NCBI RefSeq assembly: GCF_020184175.1
Contig: NC_065531.1
Location: forward strand, 5,229,213-5,293,212
Reading direction: 5' to 3'
Origin: Aphis gossypii
Taxonomy: Eukaryota; Arthropoda; Insecta; Hemiptera; Aphididae
Length of the DNA stretch: 64,000 bases
Position 1 is the stretch's first letter. Every line of letters starts with the position of its first letter. Shown in pieces: positions 54,016-64,000 of the stretch. The notes under the pieces are model-generated. The model was not told the origin of the DNA, ran no database searches, and saw nothing but the letters and a program-made list of their open reading frames with translations. The position numbers and the translations under genes are program-made.

Positions 54016-55303
54016 CTATAGATGATCTAATCATAATAGATATCAACTGCTAAAAAAAATTGTAGTTATACTTTCAAAGTGCCACGTGAAAACGTTCCAC
54101 GAATCAAGTCTATCCAGATAATGGTAATTTTTTATAAAAATCAATTTATATATATATATTTAGTTAATTAATTAAACATAACTATATAAATAACATGAGC
54201 ATAAAAAACTAAAAAAAATTAAAAAGACATTTGTTACTCTAGTTATCTGAGAATTTACCCATAAATGTTAATAATGTTTTGATATTACTTTTGACATCCA
54301 AATATGCTGGCAAAAAATGTAACCCAATAAATTTCCAGTAATTCACCTTTAAGATTGTAAATAAGATAGTGATTTATATTCCTCTAATTTAATCTTACAA
54401 CCTCAAAACAGGAGTGTTGTCAGTGAGTGGCTTCTCCTATTAAGACTCTCTGACAAAAATGAATTACCATTTAAGTTTATTGTATGGAAAATGTATAAAT
54501 TGTTTAATTTTAAATATAAATAATAAAAGAAAAAAAATGTTTTCTTATTCGTCTGGCCGTGCAAAATAATCGACAGTTAATCTTTTTGAGGGACTGCCGA
54601 TTCCATAAAAAAACATTTTAACATACTCATAGTTTAATTTATCGTTTATTAATCGCTCTCAAAGTTCAATATTTAATGTAATTAATTACATAAAAACACA
54701 TATTTAATTATACAGCAGAATAGCGTTTATGGCAGTCGAACTGTCATTATAAAATTATAGACGAGAGGATTAATATTTTATTTTTGACGCAGTTTTATCG
54801 ACAATGACGCACTTCCGGTTACAAACAATAATATATATTATGTAAGGCAAGACGATGGGAATAAATGGGTATACAATATAATCGAATTTCCATAACAATT
54901 GATATATAATAGAAAAGTTCGTTAATTTTCAATTTTATTGCTTTGCGACGCACTCTGAGTACTTTTATCAGGTGGTACTGTATAGATGTATAATAATATT
55001 ATTGTTATTGAATCTCAATTTATACCTAAAGTGTATTACATGAATGCCAGTTATACACCAACCTAATTCATTATGAGATAATAAGTTCGTAAGTCGATTA
55101 ATATATCGAATAAATGTTGAAATAGTCGACCGGATGTAAAATAATAATAAACTCATTTTAATATGCAGTGTAATCTAGTATATTATTAAATAGGTATTAA
55201 GTGAATCGCGAGACGACTACATTCCTTTTATTATAATCCAATCATGAGTTATTATTAATACTCGAATATAATATACACCCAGTAACACTCTATTAAGACG
55301 CAC

Positions 55304-55325
55304 TCCCATTTTCGGGGTGCGCCTG
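55304..55325. repeat. Short hairpin with GCACTCCC / GGGGTGC arms
   Basis: CGCACTCCC-ATTTTC-GGGGTGCG gives a GC-rich stem in AT-rich DNA. No linked gene was recognised. Confidence 0.45.
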
Positions 55326-58300
55326 CTGCTGATGTTATATAATAAATATAATATATTTATATTATACGAATAACAGCTGCTAAATTTTATCGCTTTGAAA
55401 TAGTATCAATCACGACTGTAGACTATAATGATATCCTCTAAACGATTCGGGACTACGATACATAATGGGAAATAAAAACTGTAATTAATCATGACAATAA
55501 TATAGTGGCACAATATTATATAATATTTCAAAGTTACTTTATATACTTAACCTCAATTCGTTTTTTAGGATAAAATTACGAATGTGCGTACGTCACGCGA
55601 CGTAGCCGCTTCACAAATGATTGTAAACTATTTTTATATCGACGTACTAATCATTTCATATTATGGCTTAGAACTTTTTTGTATATCTATTAGGAATCAT
55701 ATGCTGTACATTGCTTAAAATCGAATTAAATTTACGCCGAAAGCAATGTCCCTAATAAACTATGTTTCGTGGTTATTATAGTTACTATACATACGTTTTA
55801 ATTTAAAAAAAATTTTTAAACGTAAAATTGTACATATTTTGTACTTTCGTCATTCTTGTACAATATTATTAAATATAGAAATCATGCGTTTGGATAGTAT
55901 AAGTATATGTACACATAGTAATTTACCGTTTCTAAATATTATAATTCTCGATTTGTTGTTTTTAACTACGACCGACGGATGATCGAAAGATCGTTCCATA
56001 CTAATTGTATTATTTATTTGAAAATATATTTACTATAAAGTAGTGTTTAAGTACTTTCAGTTTAAATATATATATATAATTAAATTTGGATTTAATCATA
56101 AAAATAAAATTATTTAAATTAACAGATAAATCCTGGATAAACAATAACGTAAATATTATATTCGGGGACATCACTTTTTATTTTTAATATAAACAAATAA
56201 CTATTTTCATCAATAAATTTAAAAAAAAATAGCTTTAAGTACACATTAAAACAAAATAAATTATTAAAATAAAATATAAAGTCAATCTCACTTATACTTT
56301 AAAAAAAATAATTTACTGAAACGTAAAATTGTAATAAGCATTAATGTTATACATGTTTAATCTATCAGTAAAGTGTACATGGACATAATAATGATTTATA
56401 TATCTTTGATATCTGTAATTCTGTATTTATGAAAAAAGTATTAAACATCATCAATAATATACTTAAACATAATAATTCAGCAAAAAATTTCAATTAGGTA
56501 CTATACAATGTTAAATTTAAAAAAATCGGAATATCTTATCTATAATTTTTTTTTTCATAAATTAAATATTTTTTCACGCATGTATTTAAAATGAGATTAA
56601 ATGTATTTCAAGATAAATATTATATTATTATTTATTATTAATGGAAAAATTGAATAATATAATTATGTTCTTAGCTCATACATCAATTATTAGTATATTT
56701 TTTTTATCAAATTCCTGTATTAAGAATATATTATACCTATTATACAATTACATACAATTGTGCACTTATTTGGTCTTGTGAACTAATAAATACCATATTT
56801 ATATGAGCTTAAAGCAAGAATTTTGAGGTATTACAATAACGTTATGTTATGCATAATAATATGTTCACGAACTAAGTTTTCAAAGGTAATTCGATCGGAA
56901 ACTAAAACGACGTATAAAACCTACATACAGAATAAATTATCAAGCTTTGAAAACAATGATGATAAATCTAAATGTTCTCGGATAGGTTAGGGTATAAATG
57001 CAAAATCTACACATACATTGTACATGTGTTCGCATAAACATATTTTAATTTATTGACTACATATATTTTTATTAATGTACGTATATCAATAAGCAAATAT
57101 CCTTAAATCTTGGTCCAAGTTGATATTATAACATACATTGCAAATCATGAATATTTATCTGAAACATAGATGTTTAAGAACACTAAATTTAAAGATAAGA
57201 ACTTTGAGGCATCATCGATCTTAATATATTAATATTGTAAGTACTACAAGGCATTACTTATTATTTCAATTTTAATTAATTCGAACAGAATAATCTAAAA
57301 AAAGTAAAAATTCTTTACTTTTTTTAGTAAGTTTGTTAAAACTAGAAGTGCGTTAAATGTTTTTAAAATATTTAAAAATCAATCATTAAATTCTTAATTT
57401 CTACTACAATACATGATACTTATATATTATACATTTTTAATAGTCGTAAACTTATTATGACTTTTATTAGTTTTGAAATAGAATACCATAAAACTTTTTT
57501 TAATTGATTTTTGTATTTTATAATCAGTTTTATGAACTTATTGCCGCATTTAAAATTGTTTAAATAAATATGAACTTTAAAGTTTAAACTATAATAAATA
57601 TTGGATAAATATGTAAAATAAGCAATTAAAAATGAAAATAAGGTAGAATAAATCCTTTTTTTTTAATTTTTACTCCATAGTAATTCGATATTACCTATTT
57701 ATTCGTAGAGATAATATGTTATATGATAATATATTGATATCAAGGTAATTACTACTCATGCCGTTCGCCTTCTCATTTTCAGAGGTTGGTTTTCATACTA
57801 AATACATGTGGACATTATATTTTATTAGACTTTATTGTGACCCTGTGTTTTCTATTAAAACTGTCTTTGTTATTTTATTTCGTGATATACATACTATGTT
57901 ATTGGATTTTCAGTCTTGTGTGACTAAATTATAATTTAAATCCATTTTATTCGTTCTACGATTCTGATTGGTTTTCAGCTGTTAATACCGTACATAGGTA
58001 CTATAAGAAAAAAAATTGAATCTATTCGTGAGCACTTCATATAAACATTAAATGATATGTGTTAAAATACATTAAAATAGATATTTAACTATTATAATTT
58101 AATACCGAATTTTTCATTATGTTGTATGGAAATCTAAAACTAAAAAATAATATGCTATGCGATAAAAAAAGCGATCATTAAGTATTACGCATATTATGTT
58201 GACATGTGTTTGATTTAGTTTTTTGATATCTATAATTATTTAAACATGCAAATTTTTACTAATTGTAAACTATCCAATAGTAAGACGAAAAAAACATATA

Positions 58301-58469
58301 GGTACTTGATCATTTTAATTGAATGATTTAGCTGAGGAAAAAAGTCGTTGGGTTTTGATTTTATTTTAATAAAGCACTAGTAATTTCCAAACAAGCTAAA
58401 ATTCTTATGATAAAACTATTCTAGGCTAAAATTTTGATCATACAGTGAACTATTATGTGGCAGGGTGAA

Positions 58470-58985
58470 TGCGAAAATAGAAAACCAATCTAATAAACAC
58501 CGGAGACAATTGACGACTCGGAAAAATACTGATGAAAAGCCGCAAGCCGGCTTACAGGACTACATCCGGAATGGTACACGATATTGTTGCCGTTTCCAGT
58601 TATTACCAAGGTTGATCCGTTGTATGAATTCTAAGTTCTAGTATCCTTACAATTACGTTCAGTGCGCATGACTTAACATGCACGTTCAGTCAGCTGGAAG
58701 TTGTTGACCAAGTTTGATCCGAAGTGTCATCAAATAGATTCATTGTAGTGATGTGGATCGCAATCAGAATACGGAACAGCTGTGTTGGTGATTAAGCATT
58801 AATATTACGCCTCTGCGATAGTCGGTTGTCCAGTGCGATGATAATTCGTTAAGCCAACCTTAAGTGCTGGCTCGCCGTAACAGCGATGATTTTAAGGATT
58901 CTAACTCGCTTAGTGGGAGGCCATTACAGAAGCACAATTAGCTCTTAAACCTAGAAGAAAAAGGTTTAAAAGTCCCGTCATAATA
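58470..58985. other. Non-coding block of distinctly higher GC content, unidentified
   Basis: About 500 bp with balanced base composition sit in DNA otherwise dominated by A and T. All six frames carry frequent stops. The similar words ACCAAGGTTGATCCG (58606-58620) and ACCAAGTTTGATCCG (58708-58722) are 14/15 identical, and GTTCAGT recurs three times. On the minus strand the block is preceded by TTTTTCTTCTAG, an acceptor-like sequence. It could be a mobile-element fragment, a non-coding RNA exon or a conserved element. None of these can be decided from the sequence alone. Confidence 0.4.
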
Positions 58986-60192
58986 TTAAACAAACGTTTA
59001 CTTAATTTATACTAAATTTATATATATATAAACTATGTTATTTTATTAATTTGTATCAGTATTTAGTATTTTGTTAAAAAAAAAGAAAGTGTTTTGAGAC
59101 GATTGAAGAGTGAAAATTAATCTCTGCTTGGCACATATAGTTTCCCCCTTCTGAAATTTCCTACTGGTTGTAACAAAAACAACGATTTTAGAGTTCTCTA
59201 GTATTTCACATAAACATACTTATCACTAATATTTATAGACTTTTTACCACGTGCTAGTTTAGGCTGCAAGATAAGAAAACCAAAAACGGTACTACTTTTT
59301 TAGGTATATTTCGTCGGCCAATCATTGTAAAAACAGCGATTTTTATGTGTGATTTAAGTAAATTTATCGCTCTACAGTTGCTGAAAGTGAAATGAGGAAT
59401 GCTATCAGTCTCTATTAATATAATATTATGGCAATGCAAATATTGTGTACTAATGTCTGATTTTATGACACTTGGTGAACAATATTAGGTGTAAATAAAC
59501 TTATCTCAGATATGTAAATAATTTAGAAAAGATCCACTTATAAACACAACAATTACGTGCATTTTCCAAGCATAAAAAAAATACAAAGTACCACTTGTTA
59601 TCGTATAAAAAGCTTACAATAATAGTAAGGTACCCTAGTCGCACGTAATTATATTATTGTAGAAGGTTTGTAAAGTATGGTGCATAAATAAATAGTTTAA
59701 TAATCATAGAAGAGGACTATATATTTACATAGTGTTTGTATAACAATAATAAAACTGATGATCATTTGAATACAATTATAACTGATATAAACATAATACT
59801 ACACCGTCTGGTTGGCTAATGCAAAATATGAAATAAGACATAAGTACTAAAATATTCAGTTAACTCAATGGCGTATTTACGGAGTATTGAGATAGATTTA
59901 TAAAACAGCGTGTGTTTTTAAAGTTTTTTTTTTATGTCTATAATTCTCTTTTGGAACAGTAAAAATACTTTAATATCAATATTTTTTTTACGGTAGTTAT
60001 AGTTAATGATGACGATTAACGAAAGCTGCACTGCTATTGCCAACCGTTTTCACAGTAATATTACGTATTTTTACTAAACACGATCATTATAGCATTGATA
60101 AAGGGAAAAAAATATATATTATACATATAATATAACTATTTCTATTGAATCAAGTTCAGCTAAGTTATAATTATGGTCATACAACGTTTAAT

Positions 60193-60221
60193 ATTAATAA
60201 TAATAATAATAATAATAATAA
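60193..60221. repeat. (TAA)n microsatellite
   Basis: Perfect AAT-type repeat that generates poly-Ile and poly-Leu in overlapping frames. Confidence 0.85.
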
Positions 60222-61862
60222 TGAACCCTCTCGCCAGAGCAGAGCAGTTCCAGCTACTATACAATTCATTAAATAAACTCTTTGAAACAATTTATGCCAT
60301 TTTAAAAAGCATACTGTTTTTATATTTTTACTGTCAAGTAGAGTACCACAAGTGTCACTTGGCAATTTATTGACATAGGTACCTAAGTACCATTTACGAT
60401 TATAAATTTAGTGTTTTTGAAATAATATACCTTAAAATACTTGTAGAACTTTAAGTTTTTAATATAAATCAAATTGTTTAAAAAAAAAAAAAAAACGTAT
60501 AAATAATGTATTATTATACTTAGAATTTTACGTATCAAACAAATATTTTCATAATATACATTATACAAGCAGTTTTTAGAATCCTGTGAATAAATTTGAG
60601 TTATTATTACTATTATTATTATTCATTAGTGTTTTTTTTAAATAGCTTTTACTCAATATTATCGACGTGTTCTGTTTATTTTGTTGTCATCGTATTATTA
60701 TTAACAATTATACTTTGATTTCAATTTAGAAAACGATAGAATAAAAATAAAGTCTACATTAGACATTTTACAATATTAATAATTATTGGTTCAGACGTTC
60801 AAGAACAAATAATACGTACAACAGCGTCTATGCATAAAGCCATTTCGGAAAAGTTTCTATCTACGGAATGAAATTACTACAATAGAAACCGCAGCTTATT
60901 CTCCTAATGCTAAAATTATGTCCGCCATCAACACGTCAATGCAGCCTCTCATAAAAGTAAACGGTTTTGGGTGAACAATATAATATGCTTATAAAAATAA
61001 AAAGTATAACCTTGAAACCCCAAATATTATATATTATTTATCATAATAAAGGTAGTAAATTATATTTTGTGCTTACTAAGTGTACGATTAAAATAACAAT
61101 ATAAATGAGCAAAGAAACTAACTTTTTTTTAGACTTCTCCTATAGAATCTCCTTTTTCAAATTTTAGAACAATTCATGCGTTTCAGTCTATTTATCTTCG
61201 TAAAATTTCTTCACATTATGGTAGTTGATAATCAATAAGTCAATAATTACCTCCCACTTTACTAAAATGTGAAATAGTTGCTACCTTATTTTAACTTACT
61301 TTTATAAATTCTATCACCAAAATTACGTATTGTAAATACGCTTATATGGACTGTAATAAAATCTTATATATTAATTATAAAAAAAAAATTTTAAATTCAA
61401 ATATTATATCGAATTAATTCATGTTATTTAGTACCTTGATCTATTGCATTTATATAATTGAGTCATTAATAAATTAAGATTTTGTATTATTTTATTGATG
61501 GAGCAAGGATAGAATTGTAATATTTTGGTACTTACACCCGGAACAAGATTAATTTTTCTTAGGAAGAAATTGGAATAAAAAAATATCACTTATATTATGT
61601 AACTCTGGTACAACTTGAACGCGATCGAAAGATGTGCATTGTACACGTGATTAGAACGATCGAACACCCAAGTAAAAAGAAAAGTTGTAAGTTAGGTTAT
61701 AGTGGTTATAAACACGAGTTCTTTGCGGGATGATTACACTAGTCAATAGAACATACAATAATTTACGAGCATAATATGTTTCACTATATTTAAAAAATTA
61801 TAATATATACCTGATCACAATATCAAACTTATTTAAGTATACTCATTTAGGATTGATGAGTC

Positions 61863-61883
61863 TGTGTGTGTGTGCGCGCGCGC
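61863..61883. repeat. (TG)6(CG)n alternating purine-pyrimidine tract
   Basis: TGTGTGTGTGTG runs directly into CGCGCGCGC, an uninterrupted alternating purine-pyrimidine tract of about 21 bp, the type of sequence with Z-DNA potential. Confidence 0.8.
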
Positions 61884-64000
61884 CATGGTTAATGTATTAC
61901 TATTTAAATTTTAAACAGTACATGCACTTATATTAAATTATATACATAAGAAGAATGCAATAAATTAATTTACCTTTTTTCAAAATATCTCATCTATCTA
62001 ACACTGACTGAAAATATAATAGTAGCTGATGTCTTGACAATTTATTAAAATAATTGAAAAAAGAAAATTAATCAAATTGAATATAGCAGCTTAAGTTTTA
62101 AATGCCACGGTTTCGTTAAAATATTTTTACGAAGAAATAACAAAAACGAAATTACAATTCGTTTGGGAACGTGAAGTTATACGTATAACATAATGCCGAC
62201 TTCGTGCAGAGTTGCAGACGTGTCGACGGACGCAGACTCTATAAACCTGAATTAAACGTATCGAAAAATTGGAAACCGATAATAAACGCCATTAAGATGG
62301 TACCGCCCGAATTCCCGGACTGTCCGCTTTTCTCACGCGTACAACAACATAAATATTTATATACGGACCGTTAGTATTATAAGGTTTGGCCGTCTGTATT
62401 ACTTTTTGGAAAAGAGAGCCGTTTTCAAGTTAGTCGTCTTTTCACGATTTACGGCTAGATCTTCAGAATCGATTAGTTTTAATCGCATATAGAAAAATTC
62501 CAGGTCTATAGCTGCAAGCTTTCTTTCGAAAAGTTTCCACTTTTCAATAGAAAACGCCTACTGAAAACCAGATTCGTGGACGTTTAAGAAAAGCAAGACA
62601 CGATTAAACGATAACTGTGTGTCATTAAATCATGCATTGTATATATATTATTTCCAACAAATTATGAAAATTTGAAAAAAAATAAACCTAACTGAATGAC
62701 TTTATAGTTGATTCATCAATCTTACACCCATAGAAGATAAAATATTTTTGTCATTTTCCTATACGTGTAATATCCTGCAATTGTGAGATTCTCTATTCGT
62801 GTGCTCAAAAATAAATATTTTTTAACTAGATCAATATAGTAGTGGACAATTTCGATTTACAGAAATATAAATACTTATAGTATACAATAGCGAATAATTT
62901 TAAATTTTAAACTATTGACCATAAACCAATTTTAAATTATAGACTGATTTATTGGATGCTATATAATAGTATTATATTCGAAATAAATTTACGCTAACCA
63001 TTTTACTTGGAAACCTTTAACAAAGTATGTTTCATTATTATATTATCATGTATAAATCAATCTATTCGTTTATTTTTGGTAATAATGGATTTAATTTCTT
63101 TAAAAGTTTAAATAATTGTTATTGTTAAAAGGAAAAGTTTTAATCTAGTGTTGTATAAACTGTAAAACAATATGATGGTGACGTTATTACACTACTTGTC
63201 CCCGAGGTTGAAAGTCGTTGGTGTACATTGAAAACATTTTTCGAACACAGAAAAACACTTAGCTATAAAAAAAAATACAATAAAACATGAAAATAATATT
63301 TGAAGTATTCTAAATCCAACCGTGGCAGAAAAACAACACGTTTTTCACTATTGCAACTATGTATTACATAAATAGGAATAAAGAGTAGAACCATACGACT
63401 ACATGATCTGTATATCCAAAATAATAAATATTTGATTTATAATTTTTAAAAAAAAAGTAATAATAGATTAATTGTTTGTAAACAAAAAACAGTGTTTTGT
63501 AAATTTAAATTGCATTAAAATCAAATCCAATAAAGTTTTAATGTACTTTATATGTATAACTACATAAGTACTTAAAATGTGAACTTTTATTCCCGTATAC
63601 TTTTGTAAGTACCAAATAAATTATTTGTTATTTTTTTTTTATGAATTTAACTATATACATACAATTTATTGATCATAAGTTTCAAATTAAATAAAATCTG
63701 TACTTCGCATTATTATATTAAAATTATAGTAGTTAAAAAATAAAAATAATATTTTCGATTTCAAACATTTTATTAAGATCATAGAACAATTTACAATAAA
63801 TTTGTAGTACTTACTTTGATACATTTTACGTGTTCTATTACAATAAAAATTAATATAATAAAAATACAGAAAATTTATATTTTTCACAAAATAATTGTAT
63901 GTTTTCTACCTAATGCATTAATATTTTTTAGTACATATACCTACTACATATACGTTTCCTAAGCATCGTCTACTAAAAAACAATATGTTATCAGGATGAG

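Larger units (their letters stand above)
54024..64000. other. AT-rich DNA with few recognisable features
   Basis: Besides the GC-richer block at 58470-58985, the (TAA)n at 60193 and the alternating tract at 61863, only AT-rich sequence and homopolymers are seen. The stretch 62150-62600 is somewhat richer and CpG-containing, with no credible open frame. Confidence 0.5.

Noticed and set aside
1..64000. tRNA, rRNA, CRISPR arrays, bacterial operons or integrated viral genes.
   Set aside because: None was recognised. Composition and gene structure are those of an insect nuclear genome, although a small tRNA or microRNA could be missed without a covariance search.

Overview
This window looks like nuclear DNA of an insect, most probably an aphid or a close hemipteran relative. 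The evidence is strongly AT-rich intergenic sequence full of ATAATAT-type runs, long (AAT)n, (CA)n and (TA)n microsatellites, a single GC- and CpG-rich island around a split gene, and scattered, degraded DNA transposons and LINEs. There is no bacterial-style gene packing, no operon, no CRISPR array and no RNA gene that I could recognise. The species assignment is an inference from composition and repeat style only.

One protein-coding exon can be identified with confidence. It is the first coding exon of a two-pore-domain potassium channel (K2P/TWIK-KCNK family) on the minus strand, with its ATG at 41247 and a consensus splice donor directly after 40809. It encodes the basic N-terminus, transmembrane helix M1, the extracellular cap with cysteines and N-glycosylation sequons, and the first pore helix, and it stops inside the first GYG selectivity filter. 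The remaining exons (second half of pore 1, M2, M3, pore 2, M4, C-terminus) must lie at lower coordinates. I could not find them, so the whole of 1-40800 may be one long first intron, or small exons may have escaped me. The CpG-rich block 41248-42060, with a 7-bp tandem repeat and a 14-G run, is the likely 5' UTR and promoter.

The flanks hold recognisable mobile DNA: a fold-back mariner/IS630-type element with 126-bp terminal inverted repeats and a frameshifted transposase remnant (38552-39266), with a smaller inverted-repeat insert inside it; a 264-bp hAT-like MITE with 8-bp target duplications (53752-54015); a 166-bp MITE with 14-bp inverted repeats (4695-4860); two fragments of LINE reverse-transcriptase C-termini (44333-44386 and 53117-53356); and a possible pogo/Tigger remnant (28880-28965).

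Layout: 1-20700 AT-rich with simple repeats; 20700-24330 and 27300-28260 somewhat richer in CpG but without recognisable genes; 28260-38550 AT-rich; 38552-39266 fold-back transposon; 40809-42060 channel exon and promoter island; 42060-64000 upstream sequence with TE fragments and one compositionally odd block (58470-58985). A few short open stretches flanked by plausible splice signals are listed as weak exon candidates only.
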